The translations under genes and the position numbers were made by a program. This document shows, piece after piece, positions 33,700-45,720 of a stretch of 64,000 bases of DNA (position 1 is its first letter; every line of letters starts with the position of its first letter). Under the pieces are notes generated by a model. The model was not told the DNA's origin, did no database searches, and was given only the letters and a program-made list of their open reading frames with translations. Where the stretch lies: assembly GCA_032622095.1 (NCBI GenBank), contig CP136067.1, positions 134,667,990-134,731,989 on the forward strand, read 5' to 3'. The stretch is from Siphonodentalium dalli (lineage: Eukaryota > Mollusca > Scaphopoda > Gadilida > Siphonodentaliidae).

Positions 33700-35236
33700 C
33701 AACTGGACTTTTCGTTTTCTACCTATAATTTGAGCTCTCGCGAACCCGTTTGAACGCTGTTTACAATCGGGCTCGCGGGACAAACGGGCTCGAGCCCGAT
33801 TAGAAGCATTAAAGTCTGGAATGTAAGCCCCATTGTAGGCGATTGTTAACTCACACACACACACACATACTTGTAATGTGTTACAAATGGGGTATTTTGC
33901 ATTAAACCAGCCAATCGGTATCTGGCCTTTCTAATGTACCAGGGTGAACGAAATTAATTGTAACAGGAACATATGACGGGGGCATCACACTGAACAAGAA
34001 ATAAACGTTATATCACCTTTAAATGGATTTGAGGTTTTTATCCTCACAAGTGGGTTCATTTCAAAACACATGTGTGTGACAAATGGTAACAGCCATGTGT
34101 GACAACCGAGGACAGGATACACAATACAAAAAGTGTGCGAAATGGGCACATCTTCGGCATTGAGAATGTATTAATTTTAACATCCGACAAAATGTGACAA
34201 ATGGGCACATCGTATGCATTGATAGAAATGTGTTAATTATACACACCGGACAAAGTGTGATCAATGGGCACATCCATGATACTGAGTTCCAATTGTTCCG
34301 GATTGCAACTGTGTTTTTTTTCATTCCTAGCTGATTTTCATTATATAATAAAAGCTCTATATGTGAAGGTTTTAACTTCCGAATCGCGACGCACCGATTT
34401 CGTGGTATCAAAATGATATGATGCAGGTTCAAATCTGATGAGAAATTGGTTAAACACGGAATTTTATTTTAAATATTCGATATGTATTTTCATCGTGTTC
34501 GAGTCAGCAGAGGCTTATATACACGCATAAATTATTTTTGAATATGAATGGTAACTTAATATCAATCACCAGCCGGAGGTTTCATTTATTCCGGACATAT
34601 ATACCACAGCAATTTTTCAAATGCTTTTGTATTTGCACGGAAGAGAAAATTTATTTTTACCAATTATAGGAATAGACTAACAATAAACGCTCTTTATTGT
34701 TCCAACGTGACTCGGAAATCAGAAACCAAAATACATGCATATCATACTTACGTCGATCTGATATCAGGACTTGTTTTGTTCTTCCATCTTCAGTGTTCCG
34801 AGAAATTTTACTCCAAAAATGGTAACCGGCTTGATGCAGCGTTTCCAAATTGGCGAACGTGGAGCCATGATTTACAGTGCGCATGCGCAACCCCGCGCAC
34901 CCCGGTTGTCACACACCTACGCTACGCGTGCGCACTTGTAATCCTAGTGTTGATTTTTAACAACATGAACGGGCTCACGAAAACATCAAACACACACCAG
35001 CTGTCCCAAATCTCACACAAAAACAAAAAAAATTTCTAAACGGGCTCATCTTCGGGATTTCAATTCTAAAGGTATTTTAGACCCATGGGAAGCAGCTGGA
35101 GGGCGATTCAGAAACGGGTTCGAGCCAATTTGGCCAATGTGCCCGGTTAGAAGGTATAAAGCTGGTGTATGAGCCCGATCGGTAGGTCATTACGAACTCA
35201 CAAACACACACAAACACACAGATCTTCCAAAATATA
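33700..35236 (-). mobile_element. Broken Helitron-like relative with internal insertion
   Basis: 33700-33870 and 35040-35236 both contain ACGGGCTCGAGCC / ACGGGTTCGAGCC, then TAGAAG...TAAAG, GTAATGAGCCC-like words and a CACA tract. The right edge ends CACAGATCTTCCAAAATATA, the same edge as family A. The material between (about 33880-35030) looks unrelated and includes the 62-bp tandem repeat. No CTAG end was found on the left. Confidence 0.45.
34060..34290. repeat. Tandem repeat of about 62 bp
   Basis: Three to four units with GTGTGACAAATGGGCACATC, CATTGAGA and TGTATTAATTxxACA. The units are diverged. Confidence 0.6.
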
Positions 35237-35242
35237 TATGAA

Positions 35243-35611
35243 CTAGCCGATGAGCCCGACGTTGTCCGGGCTATTCAAAAACCAAATTTCAAGTCGATAG
35301 CTCCACCCGTTTCCGAGATCTGGTCTGCGCATGCACGAAGCTGGCGTCGCACGGGCTCGGCGACCCGATAAAATTCGTATCCGGGGCAAGATACATTCAC
35401 ATAGCAAATTTCAAGTCGATAGCTCCACCCGTTTCCGATATCTCGTCTGCGCATGTGCGAAGCGGACGCCGCACGGGCTCGCCAATACGACAACGTCGAC
35501 CGCCTGGTCAAACTACAAACACGTATCAAGTTTCGTCCCGATCGGTCGAGAATCGTAGATTTGTATAAATGACATACAGACAAACAAACAGACAAACAGA
35601 GGTCTTCAAAA
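35243..35611 (-). mobile_element. Helitron-like element, family B, copy 1 (5' end lost)
   Basis: The + strand begins CTAGCCGATGAGCCCGACGT at 35243. The - strand therefore ends AGCCCG-GACAACGT-CGGGCT, six bases, CTAG, a six-base-pair hairpin. Internal 117-bp units carry CAAATTTCAAGTCGATAGCT. It is cut at about 35611 just inside the CAGACAAACAGAGGTCTTCA tract, where an opposite-strand copy begins. Confidence 0.65.
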
Positions 35612-36064
35612 TCCACAGACGATATCTCGGAAACGGGTGGAGCTATCGACTTGAAATTTGCTATGTGAATGTACCTTGCCCGGATACGAATTTTATCGGG
35701 TCGCCGAGCCCGTGCGACACCAGCTTCGCGCATGCGCAGACGAGATCTCGGAAACGGGTGGAGTTATCGACTTGAAATTTGGTATGTGATTGTATCTTGC
35801 CCCGGATACGAATTGTATCGGGTCGCAGAGCCCGTGCGACGCCATCTTCGCGCATGCGCAGACGAGATCTCGGAAATGGGTGGAGCTATCGACTTGAAAT
35901 TTGGTATGTGAATGTATCTTGTCCCGGATACGAATTTTATCGGGTCGCCGAGCCCGTGCGACTCCAGCTTCGCGCATGCGCAGACGAGATCTCGGAAACG
36001 GGTGGAGCTATCGACTTGAAATTTGTTTTTGAATAGCCCGGACAACGTCGGGCTCATCGGCTAG
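35612..36064 (+). mobile_element. Helitron-like element, family B, copy 2 (5' end lost)
   Basis: Opposite in orientation to copy 1 and facing it. It contains four 117-bp units (AGATCTCGGAAACGGGTGGA, TATCGACTTGAAATTTG) and ends with the hairpin and CATCGGCTAG at 36064. The first base after CTAG is the T that opens the next copy. Confidence 0.65.
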
Positions 36065-36601
36065 TCTCATATATATTTTGAAGACCTCTGTCTGTCTGTC
36101 TGTTTGTCTGTTTGTCTGTCATTTATACAAATCTACGATTCTCGACCGATCGGGATGAAACTTGGTACGTGTCTCTAGTTTGACCAGGCGGTCGACGTTG
36201 TCGTATTGGCGAGCCCGTGCGGCGTCCGCTTCGTGCATGCGCAGACGAGATCTCGGAAACGGGTGGAGCTATCGACTTGAAATTTGCTATGTGAATGTAT
36301 CTTGCCCCGATTACGAAGTTTATCGGGTCGCCGAGCCCGTGCGACGCCAGCTTCGCGCATGCGCAGACGAGATCTCGGAAACGGGTGGTGCTATCGACTT
36401 GAAATTTGGTATGTGAATGTATCTTGCCCCGGATACGAATTTTATCGGGTCGCCGAGCCCGTGCGACGCCAGCTTCGCGCATGCGCTGACCAGATCTCGG
36501 AAACGGGTAGAGCTATCGACTTGAAATTTCCGGCTGGGTAGAGCTATCGACTTGAAATTTGGTTTTTGAATAGCCCGGACAACGTCGGGCTCATCGGCTA
36601 G
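36065..36601 (+). mobile_element. Helitron-like element, family B, copy 3 (both ends)
   Basis: Complete by termini: TCTCATATATATTTTGAAGA at the start, then a CTGTCTGTCTG tract, three to four 117-bp units, AGCCCGGACAACGTCGGGCT, CATCGG, CTAG. It directly abuts copies 2 and 4 with no spacer. Confidence 0.75.
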
Positions 36602-36989
36602 TCTCATATATATTTTGAAGACCTCTGTTTGTCTATCTGTATGTTTGTCTGTTTGTCTGTCATTTATACAAATCTACGATTCTCGACCGATCGGGACGAA
36701 ACTTGGTACGTGTGTGTAGTTTGACCAGGCGGTCGATGTTGTCGTATTGGCGAGCCCGTGCGGCGCCCGCTTCGGGCATGCGCAGACGATATCTCGGAAA
36801 CGGGTGGAGCTATCGACTTGAAATTTGCTATGTGAATGTATCTTGCCCCGGATACGAATTTTTTCGGGTCGCCGAGCCCGTGCGACGCCAGCTTCGCGCA
36901 TGCGCAGACCAGATATCGGAAACGGGTGGAGCTATCGACTTGAAATTTGGTTTTTGAATAGCCCGGACAACGTCGGGCTCATCGGCTAG
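36602..36989 (+). mobile_element. Helitron-like element, family B, copy 4 (both ends)
   Basis: Same termini as copy 3, with fewer internal units (388 bp). Its CTAG at 36986-36989 is followed directly by the TC start of a family A element. Confidence 0.75.
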
Positions 36990-37619
36990 TCTATTATATA
37001 TTTTGGAAGATATGTGTGTGAGTGTCTGTCTGTCTGTGTGTTCGCGGTGGACTCGAAAACGCCGAACCGATTTCGATGAAACTTGGTGTGTGGGGGTACT
37101 TTCGGCCGTGGAGTGGCATGGGCCTGTTAATTTGCCCGTGCGACGTGACCTTGACCTTGAAATCGGGTCATTTCAAGGTCGAACGCCCGAGTATCACGGG
37201 ATTTCGATGACAATTAGTGTCTGGGGATACTTTCGTATGGGGAGTGTCGAAAGCCTATTCATTTGCCCGTACGACGCGACCTTGACCTTGAAATCGGGTC
37301 AATTCAAGCTCAAATCGCGAATTTAGATGGGATTTCGACGAAATTTGATACGTGGGGTTACTTTTGTCCACTGAGTGTTTTGGACGGGTAGAGTCGTGAC
37401 CCCGACCTGACCTTGACCTTCAAAATGATCAATTCGAGGTCAAATCGGGTAAAACCGGATGGATTTCGACGGGTACTTTTGTCGGGTAGTGTTTTGGACG
37501 AGTCAAATCGTGACCCCCACCTGTTCTTGACCTTCAAAATGGACAATTCAAGGTCAAATCGCGCAATTCGCCGAAAAGCAGACGGGAAACAGCCCGGACG
37601 AATTCGGGTCCACCTGCTA

Positions 37620-37620
<1 letters not shown>
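36990..37620 (+). mobile_element. Helitron-like element, family A, copy 4 (both ends)
   Basis: Starts TCTATTATATATTTTGGAAG right after the CTAG of copy 4 of family B. It ends CCCGGACGAATTCGGG, TCCACCTG, CTAG, then a TATATA tract. It is the reverse orientation of the family A cluster at 29495-31580. Confidence 0.75.
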
Positions 37621-37654
<34 letters not shown>

Positions 37655-37659
37655 ATATA

Positions 37660-37965
37660 TATATGTATAGATATATGGATACGTAGGACACACCGACACC
37701 GCCATGCGCAAGTATGGTTACTGTGTGCTGAAGTATCCCAGTACCCAGCTCTATATGTGTGTGCCATATACATATATATTCGTTTATACTCTACCCAGGG
37801 CACACCGACACCGCCACATGCCCGTATATACCGTGTGCTTTATGTACATATACATATATATTCGTTTATACTCTGCCCAGGACGCACCGACACCGACAGT
37901 ATATATACCCGTTCGTACTCTGACCAGGGCACACCGACACCGCCACATGCCTGAATAGTGGAGTA
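37660..37965. repeat. CACACCGACACCGCCACATG minisatellite
   Basis: Four units with CCAGGGCACACCGACACCGC, separated by TTCGTTTATACTCTG-like blocks. Mirrored at about 56560-56750 in the right arm. Confidence 0.85.
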
Positions 37966-40824
37966 GATTAAGTAAAATTTTCAAGGCAATTGTTCAAATT
38001 GTGACTAAAGCATGAAACTTTGCACATATGTACATATTCACACACTTATTGATATTAGATATGGAGCCACGCTGAAATTTAACTTTAACCCCTCTTTTAA
38101 TGGGTTTTCCAAATTTAAAGAGCATTTCGTGATTAAATAAGTTATTCAATATCGCAATTAATCCTACCATGAAATATACGAATTAAAATTAGGCATATAG
38201 GTAGGTATGACTCTGAGAGATATGATTCCACATGTGTAGGGTAAAACTGGAACTCCCCGTCCAAGACGGCCGTCAAAATGGCAGCTGAAAGAGGAAATTT
38301 GACGTTTTTTCACTAATATCTTCTAGATCAGGTTCGCTGTATGGAACTGGTTTGGAGATGGGACTTTATTTTGTATTGTTCGTGTTAACTGATCATTAGA
38401 GCAATGAAATATGCCATTCGTGTGATTCCAGTCCCTTCCGATCCCTCAATAATTCGATTATACAGAACTCGGTATGACATTTCACCGAAAATCATCGTTA
38501 GGATTCTAGTCATATTTTAACAAGAAATTGACAGAACTGTGCAAATTAAGTGAGGCATACAATTAATTACGAATATTTGAACTCAATCAACAAAAATTGT
38601 CACTTTGTCGGAAAATTGCTGCCAAAATGGCGGCCAAAACCGGGAAAATGGTAAATATTGCCCCAGCATGCCATGTAATCGCTTACAAGTTGTGATTGAC
38701 GAATACAATTGGCTACATTAAATTTTAGCATTTTTGATGCACATTTGTTAAGTGTTAATAATGTAACCAATGACATTGCCAGAATTATTGGATTTTTATA
38801 TCACAAGCTTGACATCAAAATTGGCAAAAATTTACTTTTCGAGTCTGGACCATTAATTCAAGTAAATGGGACTATCTTTGGTATCAAAGATGTTTATTGT
38901 TTTTGGTCTGTCTTAAATGCGTCACACTAATGTGTTTTAAGACAACATTACTCAAGATGGCTTCCAAAATGGCAACCACATTTGGTAATTTTGTTTTACA
39001 TATATCCCGAGTAGTATTCTCTGTTCCCAAGAGTTAGCAAATTGCAACTCACTTGGTTAGTAACCATATTACTTAATCCACTGACTACTACGTGTTTCAT
39101 TCTCGTTGTCCCTGTACCTTCTGGGGCATGATTAATTCATTTAAATGATGTACTGTAGTGTGGACTTTTGACAAAAATGTCTTTTGGGACTCTGGCCATA
39201 TATTTTAACGGAAAAAGGCAGAATGTCTAAACAGAACAGAGTGAAACCATATTAGCATAAAAATCAACTTAATTATATGGTGTATATCAAACTGGCAGCC
39301 AGGGAGTTATTGTATGGTCATGAATGGTGCGAAGGAGTAGCCTATACGGTGATGGGGTGGTGTGTCCATGGTGAGATGTATATGTATACAAGGGGTGACT
39401 GTATGGTCACGTGTGAGGTGAATAGCTATACAAGGATTATGTGTATGGTTATTGGAGTGGTGTATTCAGTATAGTACAGTATGTAGTCATTGTACGTCTC
39501 TTTCTTCGGTCTATAGCATGACATTAACCAATGCCCGTGTGATTTGACTTCTGAAAGTTTGATGCGTTGGCATCATTTCACTGATTGAGTGATTGTACCA
39601 CATTTTTTTGTGGTACAATTCCGAATATCTAGGGCGACACTCCATAGTTTCGAATGATCAGTAGGGGTGATTTTATAGATATAAAGTGCTAGTGGTTTCT
39701 GGCACCATTCATGTGGTATGTATATTAAGACAAGGTGGGATATGAATTTGTGTAATTTTAGAAGGTGTTCTAGACTAAGTGCAAGTGACATTGACCCCAC
39801 CCATAGACAGTAGTAGAGTTTTCTGCGAAACAGTGGCTCTGGATACTGGGTCCATTTTTTAGCACCCAAAATTTGTCATCTGCATTAAAAATTGATTTTC
39901 TGGTATTTTTAACAGCGAAAGTTTGAAATTTTTTCACATTGATGTTGGAAGCCAGAGGCGTTTACACCAACATAGGTGACCATGCTTGAAAAAATCTGGT
40001 ATTCGTGCCCCTTGGGTATGAAAATGCAATATTTTTGTCATTTTTTTAAATAAAAATCACATTTTTAATCAAAAGATCAAGGGCCATAACTATTGATAGC
40101 CTATATATTATGGAAATTATGTATCAAATTCTGAATGCCTATTCTGTACTAATTTCAGACATATATATATTGTCTATATGGTTTGGGATCATAATCCAGA
40201 TAAATTTCAATGAATCTATGGGCCCCCTATTTTTGGGCCCATTCCTGTTGAAACTGTGGAGTGTCACCTATAATTGTACCACAAAACGACGTTCGTGTCT
40301 CCATGGGAATACATGATATTGACCAATCAGGACGAGCCTTGTATGTAGGTTTAGGCAAGGTCGTATTACAAGTATATATATATAGTGACTGTATGGTAAT
40401 GTGTGGGATATACATGCCTACATTGGGTGACTATTGTCACGGATGTGTGTATATGTATGCATATGTTGGCTGTATGATCACGTATGGGATTGCGGGTGTA
40501 TGCATATATATAGGGAGTGGTTGTATGCTTATGTGCAATGTATATAGGTGTACATGGAATGACTGTATCATGATTGTTGAAGTGTACATGCATACCTGGA
40601 TCATAGCTGGGTGGTCTTTGGTGGTGTATGGGTATATATGAAGTGCCCAACTGCCCATGTGGTCATGGTTGTATGGTCATGGTTGCATATGTGATGTATA
40701 TGCATCTCTACCATATTACGTTATGGGGTGTAATGTTATGTATATTACGTGATGTCATTGATGAACAATGGGGAGCCTCGCCCTGAATTATATTCCTAAT
40801 AGGTGTATTACCGCATATTATGTT

Positions 40825-41035
40825 AAAGGGACACGATGCATTCTATGTGAATATTAAAGGGAGACAATGCGCTGGCAATGCGTGAATGTTAAAAGGACGG
40901 CACTTTCGGTATGATAATGTTAAAGCGACACGAGGTACTCATAAAGTGAATTTTAAAAGGACACTCGGCACTCACTTTGGATGAATGTTAAAGGGACACA
41001 CGGCACTCGCAGTGGGTGCAAGTTAAAAGGACACA
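40825..41035 (+). repeat. ATGTTAAAGGGACACACGGC tandem repeat
   Basis: Five to six units of roughly 40 bp with TTAAAGGGACAC and GGCACTC. Mirrored at 53525-53740, and partly present again near 50415-50470. Confidence 0.8.
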
Positions 41036-41639
41036 GAACAAAATTTTAAACTTCAAAATTTCCAAAAAAGATTAAACACTTACAAAACTTAAATTTTTTC
41101 AACAAAAAAAAAAATAGAAAACTTTAAAAACTTCAAAATTATTTCAAAAAAACAACAAAATTCTTATATTTCTAAATGTTTTCAATCTTTCAAATTGTTC
41201 ACTTCAAATTTTCGGGCTCTTAATGTACCTTTTATCAATAAGTATCTCTCGTATATCTTCTCGTATATCTTCTCGTATATGCATCATTAATTATTATGCA
41301 TGCCATTTATTAAAAAAAAGCAGCTTCGTTTGTCAACAATTCAGATGTAAGTAATATATATGATAAGGCGTTGTTGGAATAAAGCAGGACCAATGGTTAC
41401 CAGGGTTATTTGTTTTTATTTATTAATAAAATCAGTGAAAACTTGAATCCAGCTATCCGAACAACACACCCTCCCTTATTTCTATATATCAACTGGCCCA
41501 ATGGAATCGGCCATTAATCCAATTGAATTATGTGGAAGAGTAACAAGACGAATAATATATCAACATACTAGTCTTGATAGAGTGCATAACATGCGGATGT
41601 TACCTTCAAATGAAATGTTGTACGATTGTTTATTTTTTT

Positions 41640-42065
41640 GGGTTAAATAGGCTTTTTCGTAAATGGAAACAGTGAAAAATGGAATCCAACTGCCTAAATA
41701 ACATTTTCCTCTATTTCTGTTTGGGAATTTAACTAAATAACAAAGTGTGATCATGTTCACCTACCATAAGATAATTATCGGGTACGTCAATTTTCTGGGA
41801 TTCGATTTTCGGGTAAAAAAAAATGCTGTTTTGTGTGAAACATGAGAGAATTGTGGAATCACCACTTACAAGGTAGTAAACATTAATGCAGACATTTCTT
41901 ATTATAGCAATTCCCAGTTTTATCAAATTATAGTTTATGTTTTTAATATAATTAATAAATATAGTAATGTGCTGGTGGACACATGTAGGCAGGTTCTGAT
42001 GTTACCACGGCAACACGTTATTAATAATAAATGAGTGAAAACTGGAATCCGGGTCTCTGAATAGC
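41640..42065 (+). repeat. Inner inverted pair, left member
   Basis: Pairs with 49735-50150 (sum of paired positions about 91780). Shared words include AATGGAATCCA, GTGATCATGTTCACC and GTGAAAACTGGAATCC. Identity is lower than in the outer arms. A related unit lies at 41390-41520. Confidence 0.65.
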
Positions 42066-42652
42066 CCAGAACTCGACAGAAGGTTGTTGGGGTATACTGG
42101 GATCAGCTTGACTGTCCGTCCGTCGTCCGTCCGTCGTCCGTGGACACAAATTTGTCCTGAGTTTTTCTCAGTTTTTTTTTATCATTTTTCTGTGAAACTT
42201 TCCCAGCATTTATTATTTTAGGTCAATTTTTTAAAACTTGGAACATATATTTAGTACCATGGGAACCTGTGCACTTGCAATTATGACGTATGTGTGACTT
42301 TCTTTGGTGGAGTTATCTCCCTTTTTTCGCTGGTACATGAATTCGTGGATCAGATATCATTTTTATGCATATCAACAAGTCCTACAGTGCTGCTGACAAA
42401 AATTATGTGTGTACTACTGTGAAATTAGACCCCAAGGTATTCCTGCGCTGAAAGCACATCACGTAATCATTACCATAATACCTACCAGCTTCATTTCAAA
42501 CTTTGGCCAAGTAGGTATTTATTGTATTATGCAGTCTGCATGTCGTTACTGGCAAACAAATAGCCTGTCAAAGAAACCAATGCATTGAGCATTGTTATGT
42601 AAACTATGATAGCCGACATCAGATGATGTAGCATATCAAATTCGTTTCGGTG
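42066..42652. repeat. TCCGTCCGTCG-bearing dispersed repeat and unannotated sequence
   Basis: GGTTGTTGGGGTATACTGGG and a TGTCCGTCCGTCGTCCGTCC run begin a segment resembling repeat starts seen elsewhere (for example 17740, 29080). The boundaries are not clear. Confidence 0.4.
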
Positions 42653-42660
42653 AATGAATG

Positions 42661-43713
42661 CAGGGACGTGGCTCGGGGGTCTCTGTTGGGGGGCTGTCCA
42701 CCTTGGGAAATTCCAACTTCACCCCCCTTGATTGAGAATCAGACCAAACACAAATGTTGCATAAATCCATTTGCACCCCCCTTGTACCTCAATGCTCAGG
42801 TCCTATATATTCACAAGCCATGGTTCTATATTCCCGGTATGAGAACGTTCAAATATTTTAACCTGAAAAATGCACCAAAAAAAAACACCTACTGGTCTAA
42901 TTCCAGAAAAATGCACACGGCTACGGACAAGAGACCAGGACATACCGGGCCGACCATGGTTGGTCGGCCTGGTGTGAGAAAAAAATTAAAACTATACAAG
43001 AAAATCGCAAATCCTAGCATCTAGACTGGCCTCAACTGAAGTTTTCCTGGTGTTGGAAATTTCAAAACTGATACTCCCCTTCTTCAACTAATGACCATTT
43101 CTGTCCACAAGTTTGACCATATGTGGTAAAATATTGTTTTGCTGAACTAATTATCAGTTTTGTATTGGCCATGGGGAGGGGCAATGACACACCGGTCCAA
43201 CCATGGTTCGGCCCGGTGTGCGAAAATTTTGAAATCTGAACAAGAAAATCGCAAAATCCTAGCATCTAGACTAGCCTCAAGCCTTCCCCACTTAGGTTGG
43301 AAAATTCCAATGACAATGTTGACCAAATGTATGACAATATTGTTTTCTTAAATTAACTAGAAGTTTTTGACTGGCCACGGGGGAGGGACCAGGACACAAG
43401 CTTTCCAAGTGTTGGAATTTTCCAACCTGTCACCCCCCTAAGGTTGGAAAATTTCCAAATGATGACCATTTCTGTCCAAATTTTTTACCCAAAATAGGAG
43501 CATATGCAAATATTGGTCCAAAACCATTAAATTCCCCCCAATAAATTGTTTTATAATCAAACTACAAGAACATTTTCAACATATTGTTGGTATGAAATTT
43601 CCAACTAATGTTTTGGCAGGTATGAAATATCCAACTGTTGAAAAATTTGACCAAAGTTGGGGGGGGGTGAGACCCCCCCCCCCCCCCCAAATCCCCCTGT
43701 CGCCACGTCTCTG
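42661..43713. mobile_element. Non-autonomous hAT element with exact 8-bp target duplication
   Basis: Ends CAGGGACGTGGC (left) and GCCACGTCTCTG (right) are inverted repeats with one difference, and AATGAATG flanks both sides (42653-42660, 43714-43721). The interior consists of two to three diverged units with CAAGAAAATCGCAAAATCCT, TTGACCA and TTCCAACTG. It also has long C runs near the right end. There is no transposase. Fragments of the family occur at 1587-1712, 2946-3171 and 59420-59643. Confidence 0.85.
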
Positions 43714-43934
43714 AATGAATGATAATGTATTGAAAAATATTACGCTTCATCTCGTCTTCTTTGTTTTTCTATACATAAATTTTACGGCTTTTAGAAAACA
43801 GACCTTAATGTCCGATCTTTATTTCCATCTCGTATATTATATGGGTTTTTTGTTCATTCAACGCAAGAGTCGACTATTTTGTTGGTTGTTGATTTTCGTG
43901 GTTGAGCAAAAGCACGAAATCAACGAATAACTGA

Positions 43935-44320
43935 CCCCCGCGAATTAAAAGGATTTTTCAGTAAAGCATTTCTATGTCGAAAAATGGCAATATCTACCAA
44001 AAGGACTTCGACTGAACTGAACGTCTCAGGTGCGAAGTTTCCCATTATGGTTCCCACTGTGCCAAGATTTTAAAAAAATGACTGGAAAATGACCAAATAC
44101 AGACTCGGACAAAAAATGCGTCCCAGGATGTACGATTCTATGTCGAAAAGGGGCAATAACCGCCAAAGTGAGCCCGACCGACCTCAAAATTGCAAGTGCG
44201 CAGGTTCCCATGCAGGTTGATATGTGTGCCAAGTTTAAAATGACAGAATACATGCAGGCTTGGACAAAGTCCCGGACGGATGTAATGTCGGGGGGAAATA
44301 AAAGACCGATAGGCCACACA
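43935..44320 (+). repeat. Tandem pair of about 170-bp modules
   Basis: Two units share TATGTCGAAAAxxGGCAATA, CCGACCTxAAAxTTGCAxGTGC, GGTTCCCA, GTGTGCCAAG and a GGACAAAxxxTGCGTCCC block. A diverged relative lies near 2229-2350. Non-coding. Confidence 0.55.
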
Positions 44321-44875
44321 TTAATGTAGCTTTATTGGATCGGTAGCTTTTTTAGAAATGTAAAATTTGATTCCTGGAACAACCATTGGCTGCTGACAAA
44401 ACAGTAGCGATGGTATAGTATGTGTGGCGTCCTGTTATTGTGGGTTTTGTGAAAAATTGTCGTTATATAAGTACTAGCTAGCCATGTCGCCCGCTGGGTT
44501 TTCACACAATCAGTCCACTGACCAATTAGCTCATTGCGTTGTACCAAGGTTTGTCTCTACTCATTACGCATGGCTATATTCTATTCTTCTCTACGATGTA
44601 TATATAGTTGGACGATCGTTCATAATTTTGATAGACCATGGCTACCCCTCATTCATTCACTCACATGCATGTAGTACATTACATTGATATGTGCACAATT
44701 TGTCATAAGTCAAATTCTCCTATTGTGTGCGTGGTTTGGGAGAGGTTTTGAGTGCTTCTTAAAAACACTTTTATGAATAATTATCACCGTTAATTCGTCA
44801 ATTATATCCTCCTAATCACATATGCAACCTCGCGTGACACGACCGAGCTACTCTGAGTGAAAATAAATCGCCAGA
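44321..44875. other. Unannotated sequence
   Basis: No motif recognised; opposing short frames only. Confidence 0.35.
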
Positions 44876-44879
44876 TAAA

Positions 44880-45720
44880 TAGTGAACCCAGATTAAGTAT
44901 ATTTCGCTATATATTCAATCGTGTGTGTATTGGTTGTAAAAACACACATGTCAGATTCGAATTTGTTCAAAGTCCGGTCATTTTTGACCGGATGTGTGCC
45001 CCTTTTTCAACTTTGTCCAGTTTTGCGGTTGATAAGTTCAAGATGATTTTTGACATAACATTTTGGCATGTGGATCGCATTTGAGATACACAGTACATCA
45101 AGTTCGCTTTTGATTATGGTCTGATATTAGTTGATGCAGTTATCAGTCGGAATTATGCCCCTTTTCAACTTAGAATCTACATTTTTTTGGGGATGATAAC
45201 TTGACGACTAACGCTAGACATAATTGTTGAAAGACACAGTCATGTCGTCTTCTGATTTGGTGATGGTACGTTGATTGTTGGCTGAGCTCTGCCTCTTGCT
45301 CGACTTAGAAATCAAGTTTTGTTTCAGGTTGTTCGATCTGGTATGTAATTATTACTAATTAACGTTTGAACAAAAATACTGGCCAAGTTCGACCGAAAAT
45401 GGATCACGGCCTGATGATTTTTGACAGAGTTATGCATCTTTTCACACTTAGAAATAATTTCGGTTATCCGGATGATAACTTGAACAGAATTTCTTGTTAG
45501 TGGGTAAACGGTTTACAGTTCAGAAAACACAGGTCAAGTTGGAATGTTGTCATGGTTCAATGATTTTGATGGAGTTATGCGCCTTTGTTAAGAATCATCA
45601 TATTGGTGATGCCTAAATGATAACTTGAACAAACTTCAAAAGAAACTTTTGATATCTGGTATATGTTCCACCTTTGAGAACACACAGGTCATAGTCAAGA
45701 TGGAATCAAATTTTCCACAT
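44880..45720 (+). repeat. Diverged GAGTTATG tandem module array
   Basis: Five to six units of roughly 150 bp with GAGTTATGCxxCTTTT, CAACTTAGAA, GATGATAACTTGAAC and CAGGTCAAGTT. Older and more diverged than the related modules at 17765-18065. Confidence 0.6.

Larger units (their letters stand above)
37650..41280 (+). repeat. Left arm of a large inverted duplication
   Basis: The arm is the reverse complement of about 53195-56990. Paired landmarks: 38709-38930 with 55581-55811, 39277 with 55233, and 41211-41220 with 53241-53250; the paired positions sum to about 94460-94540 throughout. Similarity is high by eye with a few small indels. The arm contains GTGACTGTATGGTCA-type tandem words (39290-39480, 40375-40720) and a microsatellite outer edge that hides any target duplication. 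Frames of 60-130 residues appear in both arms but show no domain. Confidence 0.85.

Noticed and set aside
35275-36957. Arginine/alanine-rich frames such as GVARARRPDKIRIRGK repeats
   Set aside because: Periodic translations of the 117-bp units of Helitron-like family B; present on both strands and in all copies.
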